Shown: positions 26,756-36,035, numbered from the stretch's first letter. The stretch: DNA of 36,035 nt from Nitrososphaerales archaeon (GCA_030745655.1 JASLOE010000007.1:1-36035); one strand, 5' to 3'. Notes: a model not told the origin generated them from the sequence alone. A program made the numbers and translations.

Positions 26756-27891
26756 GTTATAATCTCCTCTAATCTATCTTGCTTAATCGCTTCCTTAACT
26801 TCCATAGCGATCCGGCGTCCGGTACTAACTGGATATCCCCAATTACATTCTGTGTAATGTGTAAATTTCGTTCCTGGAGATCCTGGGACTCTTAAACTTA
26901 CATCGAAAATTGCTATATCTTCTTTTGGGGGGCCTGGAATGATTGCGCCCTGAAGCGCGAACGGCCCTATTATCCCTGGAGGATATTCTGATTTTGTGAT
27001 TTCCACAAATCGTTCTCCAAGTTTGAATATATTTTCTAGCAGGGATTCACGAATAGTTGTGGCAAAATGACCTACTTCAATATTCTGTGCTTTGATGTGT
27101 TCTAAAACTTTAAGTTGTTCATCAGCTGGAAGCCTAAGTAATCCGTCGAGATTGGTCTGTCGTCTGGCATCAGTACCAAGAAGCTCTAATTCACCTAGAA
27201 GTGGTGAATAGAAAAAGTTGAAATTATATTGTGCACCTACAATAAATTCTTCTAAAACTGCTTTATCTACAGCTTCTTGGGTGATTATTCCTTTCTTAAT
27301 GAGTGCAATCGATCTTGCTTCAAATTCCTTAGGATTTGTAGCATAAAAAAATGCTCTCTCATACCTTCTTTTTGATTCGTTTACTTTTACTACTGTAAGA
27401 CGGTCTATTTCGGTATAATCTTTAAACTGGTGTGGAGTTCTTATTGATGCTTTTTCAAGGAGGAATTGTTGGTTTTTCTTAATATTTCTTTCCTCAGCCC
27501 GCAGAAGGTTTCTACTTCCTAGAATTGGTACAAGAAACCTGTTTTCTATCCCATCATATGGAACATAGACTGAGAAGGATCTGTGGGGTACAAATATAGT
27601 GTTCATTGATATTAATTGTTTTTGAACATTCTCATTCAAAATATCTTGAAATTTATCTAATATGATTGTTTTGTCGATGACTCCGCAGATTCTACCGAAT
27701 GATTTTCGGATATGGTAATATCGCTCGTATGGTTCTTCACGACCCTTTTGGCATACAGCAACCGTTTGGATGTCTTCGTCTTTTGCTCCTTTACAAATAT
27801 CCAGAGTTGAGTGACTCCCTAAAGTTCCTATTGTAATTTCTTCAGGGTGGTATCTCGATATAACGCCTGATATTTGTTGGTGCGTAATCAT
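26752..27891 (-). CDS. PurP paralogue lacking the Gly-rich ATP-grasp motif
   Basis: Co-linear with the neighbouring PurP (TIGTLGSHSTLDICKGAKDE, FVPHRSFSVYV, LEEFIVGAQYNFNFFYS, GRRIAMEVKEAIKQ), but FPGAKGGKGFF is replaced by VNESKRRYERAFF. Confidence 0.85.
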   Translation of the reverse strand: MITHQQISGVISRYHPEEITIGTLGSHSTLDICKGAKDEDIQTVAVCQKGREEPYERYYHIRKSFGRICGVIDKTIILDKFQDILNENVQKQLISMNTIFVPHRSFSVYVPYDGIENRFLVPILGSRNLLRAEERNIKKNQQFLLEKASIRTPHQFKDYTEIDRLTVVKVNESKRRYERAFFYATNPKEFEARSIALIKKGIITQEAVDKAVLEEFIVGAQYNFNFFYSPLLGELELLGTDARRQTNLDGLLRLPADEQLKVLEHIKAQNIEVGHFATTIRESLLENIFKLGERFVEITKSEYPPGIIGPFALQGAIIPGPPKEDIAIFDVSLRVPGSPGTKFTHYTECNWGYPVSTGRRIAMEVKEAIKQDRLEEIIT

Positions 27892-27988
27892 GTTGGTAAC
27901 CTTTTAGTTGAATCTTTATCCTAAGATTTTTCTCTTATTATCATTAGATCTTTTTAACTATTTGCTTAGGTTAAAACTGAATGTCAGA

Positions 27989-28396
27989 CTAGCGGTAAGA
28001 CTTTTGTTTTCGTCTTCGTGCACCTGGTCCACCAAATTTCTTTGGCTCTTTTCTTCGATGATCTCCAGATAAAAGATGTTTATCATATTCTGAGAACCTT
28101 TTTTTCAGATCTTCTTTCTTAAACCAACTTGTAAGTGCACGTGAAATTGAGATTGCTGATGCGTCAGCTTGCCCCATAAATCCTCCTCCAGCGACGTTGA
28201 CTGAGATGTTGATTTTATCTCTTAAGATGCCTGATATTTCTAGAGGTATCATTATCCGTTCACGTGCAAATCGTGGTTGTAATACCTCAACAGGTACACT
28301 GTTTATTCTAATCTTTCCTGTGCCTGGAGTTATTGCAGCAGTTGCATGTGAAGTTTTCCTTGCTCCAGCGAAAAGTTCCATTTTCCGTTTAACCAA
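27989..28396 (-). CDS. rps9: 30S ribosomal protein S9
   Basis: ELFAGARKTSHATAAITPGTGKIRINSVPVE...GGGFMGQADASAISISRAL...GGPGARRRKQKSYR. TTG at 28396, just after the L13 stop, is a likely start; the ORF track gives 28414. Confidence 0.95.
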   Translation of the reverse strand: MVKRKMELFAGARKTSHATAAITPGTGKIRINSVPVEVLQPRFARERIMIPLEISGILRDKINISVNVAGGGFMGQADASAISISRALTSWFKKEDLKKRFSEYDKHLLSGDHRRKEPKKFGGPGARRRKQKSYR

Positions 28397-28398
28397 AA

Positions 28399-28857
28399 TT
28401 ATCTCTTCCTCCAACCCTGGTTAACTGCTATTTCTCCTATTGTAACGTAAAGCTGTAGTGGCTTTTTCGGTTTAGCGTCTTCGAATGTCATCTTTTCAAC
28501 TGTTCTATACGGTGTTGGAATCCCTATATGGACTTTTAATCGTTTAAACGCGTTTTGTCCTTTAGGTTTCCGCCTTGGTAACATTCCTCTAATCATCCTG
28601 TTTAGAATCATATTTGGTTGTCTTGGACGATGAGGTGCATTGATTGGATTTACAATACTTTTTAGTTCCTTTCTTTGCATATATTCTGCAAATATATTTT
28701 TTTTACTACCTGACATTAGAGATGTCTCAGCATTCAAAACAACAACATGCTTTCCTTCAATTAGAAGTTTTGCTATTTTAGATGCCATTCTTCCAGCTAC
28801 CTGCTGAGCAGCATCAACCACTACTGGTTGTTCAGTTTTAGCTATTTCAACCACCAA
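28399..28857 (-). CDS. rpl13: 50S ribosomal protein L13
   Basis: VVDAAQQVAGRMASKIAKLLIEGKHVVVLNAE...MIRGMLPRRKPKGQNAFKRLKVHIGIP. Confidence 0.95.
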   Translation of the reverse strand: MVVEIAKTEQPVVVDAAQQVAGRMASKIAKLLIEGKHVVVLNAETSLMSGSKKNIFAEYMQRKELKSIVNPINAPHRPRQPNMILNRMIRGMLPRRKPKGQNAFKRLKVHIGIPTPYRTVEKMTFEDAKPKKPLQLYVTIGEIAVNQGWRKR

Positions 28858-29206
28858 TTAGTTTCACATTCTTTCCAGTTGGATATCTCTTAACAAAAAT
28901 TGGTATTGATAAAACTTCACCACCTGCATTCTTTATTTTAATTGTGGCAGACTTGGTGAAGGAGTAAGCCCCAACAACAATTCTATGCGAAACCGTTCCT
29001 CCTCCAAGTACTTTACCTGGAATAAGAACAACTTCATCCTTTTTGGTTATGTTTGATATTTTACCTACATTTACTTTCCGTTTTGTAGAAATTGATTTGT
29101 TTAGATAATTAGCTGTGGTTAACCAGATATTGGCTCCAGATGATTTTGAAGCAGTCCTTAGCATTTTCATTATATTATCATGAATTGGATTTCTATTTTT
29201 ACTCAT
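28847..29206 (-). CDS. rpl18e: 50S ribosomal protein L18e
   Basis: VNVGKISNITKKDEVVLIPGKVLGGGTVSHRIVVGAYSFTKSATIKIKNAGGEVLSI; operonic with L13 and rpoD. Confidence 0.95.
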   Translation of the reverse strand: MSKNRNPIHDNIMKMLRTASKSSGANIWLTTANYLNKSISTKRKVNVGKISNITKKDEVVLIPGKVLGGGTVSHRIVVGAYSFTKSATIKIKNAGGEVLSIPIFVKRYPTGKNVKLIGG

Positions 29207-29850
29207 TTCTTTAAACTCCCTGTTTTTTCTGTGAACTCTTGCAATTCATTTCTTAGAATTTCGGTTGCTTTAACAAATATCTCAATGGCTGATAAGGCAC
29301 CTGTTGACTCAATTTCCAATGTATAATCATTATCTGTATCTTCTTCTTTTGTGGGTTTTAGGATAGAGACATTTGATGCTTGCCATTTTGCATGTTCTTT
29401 CCCTGTTCCTAATCGTGCATAAGCTTCCAGACTCACTTTTTGGCCAGGTGCAACCTTCACGATAGGGATATTCGAGTTTACTGGGATAGTGGTCGTATCT
29501 GATACTGATTTCAGTTGTCCTGATAAGATTTCTTTCGTTGAATCATTATCTCCTGAATCTAGAACTAGAGAAACACTGCATTTTAAACAACCTAAAGAAT
29601 TATCACAGTCACAGTCTTTTGGTAAAACATATTTTGAAAGATCTGTCTTGAGGGGTATGAGTCCTAAACGGTGAGCTAGGAGTTCGTCATACATAATTGA
29701 AGAATTTTCTATAATTATGATATTATCAATTGCCATAACAGGAACTTCACTTAATGCTATTCGTCGGATAGCATTTGCATAAGACAAGCTGATGCCCTGC
29801 AGTTGAATCTTTACTCTATCTATACTTTTTTCTAATACTTTTAATTTCAC
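29203..29850 (-). CDS. rpoD: DNA-directed RNA polymerase subunit D
   Basis: LSYANAIRRIALSEVPVMAIDNIIIIENSSIMYDELLAHRLGLIPLKTDLSKY; CDCDNSLGCLKC Cys cluster. Confidence 0.95.
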   Translation of the reverse strand: MKLKVLEKSIDRVKIQLQGISLSYANAIRRIALSEVPVMAIDNIIIIENSSIMYDELLAHRLGLIPLKTDLSKYVLPKDCDCDNSLGCLKCSVSLVLDSGDNDSTKEILSGQLKSVSDTTTIPVNSNIPIVKVAPGQKVSLEAYARLGTGKEHAKWQASNVSILKPTKEEDTDNDYTLEIESTGALSAIEIFVKATEILRNELQEFTEKTGSLKK

Positions 29851-29928
29851 TATTATTACTACCTCTTAATCTTCACTTCAATATTTTTCCGCTTAGTGCA
29901 AGGGTGCTGATTTCTTCATCTTAAATAT

Positions 29929-30360
29929 TTATTGCCCTGTTTCTAATAATCGTATCATTTCTTCGATACATTGAAATGCTTCGGTGGGATTACTCGTAGC
30001 TAAGACTTTTTTTTCAAATGGACAAAGGTCTGTTCCTTGGCGATTAACAATTCTATCAACCATCTTGTCATATTTGTATGGAATTCTGTTATGTTCTAGA
30101 ATTTTGGCAGCTTCTAAACTGAGAATTGAAGCGAAAACTGAATTTATCTTAGCATAGATTACCAATAATGCTGCAGCTTTTCCAACAACTTTATCGGCTA
30201 AGGTACTTTCTTTAATATCTTGAAAATGTTTATTGATAGATTGGATGAAAGGTGATAAGCCATTCGTGTTGCTTTCAAAGATGATTTTTCCTTTCCTTAC
30301 AAATACCATTGAAAGATTATTTTGATTCAGTCTATTCATAGCTAAGTCAAGATCATTCAA
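29929..30360 (-). CDS. DUF1893 family protein
   Basis: LSMVFVRKGKIIFESNTNGLSPFIQSI...DKVVGKAAALLVIYAKINSVFASILSLEAAKIL...IVNRQGTDLCPFEKKVL matches the DUF1893 (TM1506-like) pattern. Confidence 0.8.
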   Translation of the reverse strand: MNDLDLAMNRLNQNNLSMVFVRKGKIIFESNTNGLSPFIQSINKHFQDIKESTLADKVVGKAAALLVIYAKINSVFASILSLEAAKILEHNRIPYKYDKMVDRIVNRQGTDLCPFEKKVLATSNPTEAFQCIEEMIRLLETGQ

Positions 30361-30427
30361 TTGTTACAAAGTACCTCATCTTAATCGGTATTTATCTGAA
30401 TTGATTCAATAATCCTTAGATTAGGCA

Positions 30428-30437
30428 AAATATATTA
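30428..30437 (+). promoter_or_regulatory. Putative archaeal TATA box for the S13-S4-S11 transcript
   Basis: aaatatatta about 65 nt upstream of the S13 ATG. Position and composition only. Confidence 0.3.
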
Positions 30438-30500
30438 AGTGGATTTGGAAGACGATGAGATTGCGCAGATATAGAATTAGGCAAGGAATCTAAGAAAAAT

Positions 30501-30971
30501 ATGAGTGAATTTAACTACATCATCAGACTCGAGGGAAAAGACATTGATGGGACGAAAAAAGTTGTTCCTGCTTTATCAGAGCTTAAAGGGATTGGTATGA
30601 ATTTGGCGCATATGATTATTAGTTCTTTGAAAATAGATCCACAATTGCATTTTGGATCTTTAAATGATGATCAAGTAAATAAAATAATGATTGCTTGTCA
30701 GGATCCTGGCAAGTTGGGTATTCCCAATTGGGCTTTGAATAGTAGAAAGGATTTGGAGACAGGTACTGATACTCATTATATATCTTCAGATTTACAGATG
30801 AATCTTAAAAGAACCCTTGAAAGAGAGATAAGGATTGGAAGTTGGCGTGGCGTAAGACATTCTTTAGGACTTACTGTAAGAGGGCAGCGAACAAGAACAT
30901 CTGGAAGAAAAGGTAGAAGTGTTGGTGTAAAGAAATCTGTTCTTCGTGCAGGTGCAGCCTCGAAAGAGTAG
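30501..30971 (+). CDS. rps13: 30S ribosomal protein S13
   Basis: IIRLEGKDIDGTKKVVPALSELKGIGMNLAHMI...GSWRGVRHSLGLTVRGQRTRTSGRKGRSVGVKKS. Confidence 0.96.
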   Translation: MSEFNYIIRLEGKDIDGTKKVVPALSELKGIGMNLAHMIISSLKIDPQLHFGSLNDDQVNKIMIACQDPGKLGIPNWALNSRKDLETGTDTHYISSDLQMNLKRTLEREIRIGSWRGVRHSLGLTVRGQRTRTSGRKGRSVGVKKSVLRAGAASKE

Positions 30972-30980
30972 TGTATTTGA

Positions 30981-31508
30981 TTGGGAGATCCTAAGAAACC
31001 TCGTAAGAAATATGCTTCCCCTCGAAGTACTTGGCAAACTGATCAAATAGCTCGTGAATTATGGTTAGTAGGGAAGTATGGTCTAAGGAATAAGCGAGAG
31101 CTCTGGACAGCGGAAACTGAACTTTCAAGAATAAGAAATCAGGCCCGTAAATTGTTGGCTGAACCTATTGATACAAGAGCAGAGACTGAAAAAAGATTGT
31201 TGTTGTCATTAATTCGGAAGGGATTAATTGGGAGTTCATCTTCTCTTGATGATATTTTGGGTTTAACAGTTGAATCATTGCTTGAAAGACGTTTACAGAG
31301 TATGGTAAAAAGTAAAGGTTTGGCACTATCGATACAAGCAGCGCGTCAAGCAGTGACTCATGGACATATAAAGGTGGGAAATAGACGTGTAACTATCCCT
31401 GGATTCTTAGTCCGGAGGGATGAGGAATCTACAGTTAGAATTATTGAAGGTAGTACTCTAGCAAAGCTTATGGTAGAAGCAGTTCCCTCAGCTCAACAGG
31501 AGGAATAA
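30981..31508 (+). CDS. rps4: 30S ribosomal protein S4
   Basis: [45 protein letters not shown]...[27 protein letters not shown] start. Confidence 0.96.
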   Translation: MGDPKKPRKKYASPRSTWQTDQIARELWLVGKYGLRNKRELWTAETELSRIRNQARKLLAEPIDTRAETEKRLLLSLIRKGLIGSSSSLDDILGLTVESLLERRLQSMVKSKGLALSIQAARQAVTHGHIKVGNRRVTIPGFLVRRDEESTVRIIEGSTLAKLMVEAVPSAQQEE

Positions 31509-31512
31509 TGGT

Positions 31513-31917
31513 ATGTCTGATGAAGATATTACTAATCACAAGTGGGGGATAGTGAAGATATTCAGTAGTTATAATAATACACTTGTTCATATTACCGATC
31601 TTACTGGTGCTGAAACGATTGCATTTAGTTCAGGTGGAAGGCATGTGAAAGCTGACAGGTTTGAATCTTCCCCATATGCCGCAATGAAGTCTGCAACTGC
31701 AGCTGCAGATGTTGCTAAAGCAAAAGGAATATCAGCTCTGCATATTAAGGTTAGAGCAGTTGGTGGAACAGGAACTCGTACTCCTGGTCCAGGAGCTCAA
31801 GCAGCTATTCGAGCTATAGCAAGGTCAGGTTTTAAAATAGGCAAAATTGAGGATGTTACACCTGTTCCACATGATACAACCCGTAAGGCTGGTGGCAGAA
31901 GAGGACGAAGGGCTTAA
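31513..31917 (+). CDS. rps11: 30S ribosomal protein S11
   Basis: [32 protein letters not shown]...[51 protein letters not shown]. Confidence 0.97.
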   Translation: MSDEDITNHKWGIVKIFSSYNNTLVHITDLTGAETIAFSSGGRHVKADRFESSPYAAMKSATAAADVAKAKGISALHIKVRAVGGTGTRTPGPGAQAAIRAIARSGFKIGKIEDVTPVPHDTTRKAGGRRGRRA

Positions 31918-31992
31918 CGTTTAATCTATATTTCTTTATTCTAACAGAATCTTTATCTAAACCTCTTACACAAGTTCATTAAGTGTAATTAT

Positions 31993-33762
31993 TTGTGTGG
32001 GATTATTGGGTATATTGGAGAAGAGAATGCAGCTCCTATATTGCTTAATGGACTAAAAAAGATGGAGTACCGAGGTTATGATTCTGCTGGTATAGCCACT
32101 TTATCTGATGATGGTATATTATTGCTTAAAGATAAAGGAAAGATATCTGAGATTGATCAGAAGGTAAACTTTCTTGATTTGAAAGGAAAGATCGGAATTG
32201 CTCATACCAGATGGGCTACTCACGGTGGTGTGACATATGAAAATGCTCACCCACATGTTTCCTGTGGGCTTGAAGTGGCCACTATTCATAATGGGATAAT
32301 TGAGAACCATCATCAGCTAAGGAAAAAATTAATGGATGAATGTCATAACTTCAATAGTGATACAGACAGCGAAATCATTGCTCATCTTTTAGAGAGATAT
32401 TACAAAGAAAGCGGTAAAGTAAAAAAGGCGTTATTACAGACTGTCCAAACCCTTAAGGGAACTTTCGCATTTCAGGCCATCTTCAAGCATGAGCCAAATA
32501 TAATTGTCGGTGCTCGTAAAGATGCTCCTTTAGTTATTGGATTAGGAAAGAATGGAAACTTTCTGGCAAGTGATATCATCTCGTTTATTGATCATACTGA
32601 CAAAGTGATGTTCCTTGATAATCATGAGATAGTGGTAATGAGGGGAAAACGTATGAATGTTTACACTTTCAATGGAGAAAGGATTGTGAAAGAGATTACA
32701 CAAGTTGCTTGGGAAGCAAAAGAGACTTCTAAGGAAGCGTTTGCCCATTATACTGTAAAGGAAATTCATGAGCAGCCAAAAACCCTTAGAACAGCCATGC
32801 ATCAAAATTCAAAAAAGGTTCTAGACTTCATATGTGCAATAAAAGAAGCTGAACAAATTTACATAACTGCCTGTGGTACAAGTTATCATGCAGGTTTGAT
32901 ATTCCGAAATCTGTTAGCGAGGATAGCAAAGGTTAGATCTCACATATCTGTTTCTAGTGAGTTTTCTCAAAATGTTGAACTTATTGATGAAGACACTTTA
33001 GTAATTGCACTTTCTCAGAGTGGTGAAACTGCAGATGTATTAGAATCGGTTTCATTAGCTAAAGAGCAGGGAGCAAAGGTTTTCTCAATACTAAATGCAG
33101 AGGGTTCTTCCCTAAGTAGAGAAAGTCAAATGAATCTCTTTTTTAATTGTGGCCCTGAGATAGGAGTAGCTGCTACAAAGAGTTTTACTGGTCAGCTTGC
33201 TGTGATATATGTGCTTATTTTTTCACTTGTGGATGATTCTAAGATGTCAAATAAGCTCTTTGATATTCCTAGAAATGTGGAGAAGGTTCTTGAGACTGAG
33301 AAGAACATCATCAAGATAGCTGAGAAGTATAAAGATGATAGCGATTTATATTTTATCGGTAGGTCCATACATTTCCCTATTGCTCTGGAAGGTGCTTTGA
33401 AACTTAAGGAGTTGTCATATAATCACGCTGAAGGAATGGCTGGAGGTGAATTAAAACACGGTACTCTTGCGCTTATTGAGGAAGGAAAACCTGTTATTGT
33501 TTTGAATCCAAAGGATCATACTTATGATGAAATGTTGAATAATATTTCTGAGATGAAAGCAAGAGGTGCTAAAATTATTGGTGTTTCCAACAGGCCAAAT
33601 GGAATGTATGATGATTTTATTCAAATACCTAAAGTAGATGAGTTGCTATATCCAATAGTCGAGGTTATACCTCTTCAGCTGCTTGCCTATCATACTGCAG
33701 TTTTACGACAAAGAAATCCTGATTATCCTAGAAATCTTGCGAAATCGGTTACTGTAACATAA
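31993..33762 (+). CDS. glmS: Glutamine--fructose-6-phosphate aminotransferase (isomerizing)
   Basis: TTG start giving MCGIIGYIG (catalytic Cys), MEYRGYDSAGIA, HTRWATHGGVT, two SIS domains (TACGTSYHAGL, ALSQSGETADVLE), C-terminal LRQRNPDYPRNLAKSVTVT. Confidence 0.97.
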   Translation: MCGIIGYIGEENAAPILLNGLKKMEYRGYDSAGIATLSDDGILLLKDKGKISEIDQKVNFLDLKGKIGIAHTRWATHGGVTYENAHPHVSCGLEVATIHNGIIENHHQLRKKLMDECHNFNSDTDSEIIAHLLERYYKESGKVKKALLQTVQTLKGTFAFQAIFKHEPNIIVGARKDAPLVIGLGKNGNFLASDIISFIDHTDKVMFLDNHEIVVMRGKRMNVYTFNGERIVKEITQVAWEAKETSKEAFAHYTVKEIHEQPKTLRTAMHQNSKKVLDFICAIKEAEQIYITACGTSYHAGLIFRNLLARIAKVRSHISVSSEFSQNVELIDEDTLVIALSQSGETADVLESVSLAKEQGAKVFSILNAEGSSLSRESQMNLFFNCGPEIGVAATKSFTGQLAVIYVLIFSLVDDSKMSNKLFDIPRNVEKVLETEKNIIKIAEKYKDDSDLYFIGRSIHFPIALEGALKLKELSYNHAEGMAGGELKHGTLALIEEGKPVIVLNPKDHTYDEMLNNISEMKARGAKIIGVSNRPNGMYDDFIQIPKVDELLYPIVEVIPLQLLAYHTAVLRQRNPDYPRNLAKSVTVT

Positions 33763-33878
33763 TTTATCGATTTTTCAATGTTTCTGTGGGTTTAGAGATG
33801 ATTATTCTAGTGACTTTACCTGTTGAGACATCTTAATACTGGTGTTATTGGATAGAAAAAATTAATGATTATTTCTTG

Positions 33879-34190
33879 TTAATCTTCGAAGTCGGGTAGG
33901 TAATTTGGCTTTCTTTTAGTATTTGGACGAAGTATTGTTGGTATTGTGGACTTCCGTGTATTTCCTGCTGCAATTTGTAATTCCAATGTACCTATTAGTC
34001 TATGTAATTCTTTATCTTGATTTCTGTAGTGTGATAGCATTTCTCTTGCACCCTTTAGATTAGCTCCTTCATCATCTACTTTTCCAAGATATTTCTCAGA
34101 TTTTTTTCCATCTTTATAACACCAGTAATAAAGAAAGACTGAATTTGTTTTTTTATTATATTTTCTACTAATCCCACACCCTAATGCCAA
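33879..34190 (-). CDS. Hypothetical protein
   Basis: 103-aa ORF with VFLYYWCYKDGKKSEKYLGKVDDEGA, a pattern of small uncharacterised prokaryotic proteins. Confidence 0.5.
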   Translation of the reverse strand: MALGCGISRKYNKKTNSVFLYYWCYKDGKKSEKYLGKVDDEGANLKGAREMLSHYRNQDKELHRLIGTLELQIAAGNTRKSTIPTILRPNTKRKPNYLPDFED

Positions 34191-34381
34191 TTTGTTATCC
34201 CTTATTGGGGATGATAAGGTATAAAAACTTTTGTTTTTACGATTTATATGTTTTATTTGATGGATAATTTTTATTGGTTTGTTGCATGTGGGAATGAATT
34301 ATCCCTAAAAAGAGATAATTTATGTGTTTGCTTGTTTTACAGTTTGTTAATCTTTTATTTTAGTAAAATGTATTTTTTATT

Positions 34382-34705
34382 ATGAAGTTAGAGCAAAGGA
34401 ACTGTAAGCCTTGTGAGGGTGGAATTCCACCATTGACACGTGAAGAATCGGAAAAATATCTGAAACAAGTGAATAATTGGACTTTGGTTGATAATAGTAT
34501 TATGAAAAAGTTTAAGCTCAAAGATTTCGTTGGAGCAATAAATTTTGTAAATAAGATTGCTGATGTAGCAGAAGGAGAGCAGCATCATCCAGATATTCTA
34601 GTATATGGGTGGCATAAGGTTAAAGTGATTTTGTCTACACAAGCTATTAATGGTTTAAGTGAGAACGATTTCATCTTAGCAGCGAAATTTGATAAGTTGA
34701 TCTAG
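34382..34705 (+). CDS. Pterin-4a-carbinolamine dehydratase
   Basis: NFVNKIADVAEGEQHHPDILVYGWHKVKVILSTQAINGLSENDFILAAKFDKL: active-site HHPD. Confidence 0.94.
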   Translation: MKLEQRNCKPCEGGIPPLTREESEKYLKQVNNWTLVDNSIMKKFKLKDFVGAINFVNKIADVAEGEQHHPDILVYGWHKVKVILSTQAINGLSENDFILAAKFDKLI

Positions 34706-34723
34706 GGCAGTGGTCTGCTTGCA

Positions 34724-35149
34724 TTACCGGCCTCTGACATCGACAATTTGAGCTTCAAATTCGGGTGCATTTCCTCCTACTCCTACTGCTTCTGGGTCAC
34801 AATAGGATGATTCTGCACTAAGAGTTTCTTGTATACTTCCATTTGCTTCAATAAAGAATAGATTACTTATTTCTCTGAATCCATCTACTTTTCTAATTAT
34901 TCCTACCTCAACGAAACCATCAAAATCGTCAAGGTTAGTGATATGGAACCTTGCATGTACGCCCCATCCTGAACAATCAAAATTTGCATCAAATCTTGGA
35001 CGGGGAAATATTTCCTGATCGTCAATAATTACATTCGGGATCGGTGATGAGGAACCAAAATTTAGGAATCCTTGGCTGAATAGTATCAGAACAGCTGCAC
35101 TTACTGGTACTGTTATTCCAATTATGATTGTTTTAGATTTGCTTTCCAC
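34724..35149 (-). CDS. Membrane-anchored protein of unknown function
   Basis: TM segment TIIIGITVPVSAAVLILFSQGFLNFG followed by an extracellular-type beta-rich domain. Likely start is GTG near 35149; the ORF track gives 35254. Confidence 0.55.
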   Translation of the reverse strand: MESKSKTIIIGITVPVSAAVLILFSQGFLNFGSSSPIPNVIIDDQEIFPRPRFDANFDCSGWGVHARFHITNLDDFDGFVEVGIIRKVDGFREISNLFFIEANGSIQETLSAESSYCDPEAVGVGGNAPEFEAQIVDVRGR

Positions 35150-35256
35150 ATTGGTTACCCTTATTTTCGATGTAATAAATAGTCTTATTTTGATTTTGTA
35201 TTGATTTTCTTGTGTGACCAAAAGGTATTTATTAAAGTTGGCTGGATAGTCCAACC

Positions 35257-35829
35257 ATGCTTAGGAGTCATGGTGTAGCGGTTATGGCAGTTTTTTCTGC
35301 TTTAGCTGTTGCTTCTAATTATGCATTATTGGCTTTTCCACAGATTAAGCTAATGGACTCACTTGTTTTTGTTTCGGCGTATTTGTTTGGTTTTGGGGTT
35401 GGTGCAGGTGTGGCAATTATTACTTGGTTGGTTTATGGTAGTGTGAATCCTTTAGGTGCTGCAGGTTTTCCTTTACTTATCGTTTTGATGGTTGGTGAGT
35501 TGTTTTTTGCTTTTTCCGGTGCGTTATTGGGGCGTAGATGGAAGAGGTCTGCTGTTTTTGGTAACGGTAGGAGATTTCTGAATAAGAGTTTAGTTTTGGG
35601 TTTAACTGGTCTTTTATCTGCTTTTGTTTATGATTTCTGGACAAACGCAATTGATGGGTTGCTTATTTATCGTTCAATTGAAGGTATTGCACTTCGTTGG
35701 ATAACTGGGGTGTATTTTGCGTTAGCTCATGAGTTAGCTGATTTTGTTTTTTTTGCGTTTGTTGTTCCTATTCTAATTGTAGCTATCAGTAGAGTATCAT
35801 ATGTTAAATCAGATGGGACTTCAATTTAG
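35257..35829 (+). CDS. ECF transporter S-component-like membrane protein
   Basis: VMAVFSALAVASNYALLAFPQIKLMDSLVFVSAYLFGFGVGAGVAIITWLVYGSVNPLGAAGFPLLIVLMVGELFFAFSGALLGRR. Confidence 0.75.
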   Translation: MLRSHGVAVMAVFSALAVASNYALLAFPQIKLMDSLVFVSAYLFGFGVGAGVAIITWLVYGSVNPLGAAGFPLLIVLMVGELFFAFSGALLGRRWKRSAVFGNGRRFLNKSLVLGLTGLLSAFVYDFWTNAIDGLLIYRSIEGIALRWITGVYFALAHELADFVFFAFVVPILIVAISRVSYVKSDGTSI

Positions 35830-35839
35830 GTGATTATGT

Positions 35840-36035
35840 TTGAGTAATGTTGGGGGATGGAAGATTGTTACATTGGTGTTTGTAGCTTTATCTGTAGTGT
35901 TGGGGTTAACTAGCTTACTTCTGTATAGTAATTTGGTTGCTGTGGAGGAGCGTTATGATGATACGATTGAGTCTTTGGATAAAATTAGTTTCAGTGTGGA
36001 TATTTTGTTTAATTATGGAAATGGAACTCTAGTTT
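35840..36035 (+). CDS. N-terminal fragment of a membrane-anchored secreted protein, possibly DUF4430-like (truncated by window edge)
   Basis: TTG start preceded by GGTGA: MSNVGGWKIVTLVFVALSVVLGLTSLLLYSNLVAVEERYDDTIESLDKISFSVDILFNYGNGTLV... Translated by hand. Confidence 0.5.
   Translation, partial: MSNVGGWKIVTLVFVALSVVLGLTSLLLYSNLVAVEERYDDTIESLDKISFSVDILFNYGNGTLV

Overview
This is an AT-rich archaeal chromosomal window. It encodes archaeal ribosomal proteins (S13, S4, S11, L18e, L13, S9, S2), RNA polymerase subunits D and N, mevalonate kinase, isopentenyl phosphate kinase (IPK), type 2 IPP isomerase, a GGPP synthase, and a eukaryotic-type topoisomerase IB. Topoisomerase IB together with the rest of this set points to the Thaumarchaeota/Nitrososphaeria-related lineage (inference). 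The left end carries a type II DMSO-reductase-like molybdoenzyme operon: truncated alpha, Fe-S beta, ethylbenzene-dehydrogenase-type heme-b gamma, and a TorD-like chaperone. The middle holds accessory and membrane genes, a PEBP protein on a Thr-rich stalk, a divergent inositol-phosphate-synthase homologue, and a TusA/DsrE2/thioredoxin-reductase-like neighbourhood. The right half is mostly housekeeping, with unusual points: a tandem PurP pair in which one copy lacks the Gly-rich ATP-grasp motif, a broken and inverted ribosomal/RNAP operon, a split and order-swapped ferredoxin/Cys protein, a DsrE gene that seems to lack a canonical start codon, and an ECF-S gene followed by a possible DUF4430-like ORF. 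I saw no rRNA, tRNA, CRISPR array, transposase or integrase. No single wholly new system is proven; the best leads are ranked in the findings. All family calls come from reading motifs by eye, without any database search.
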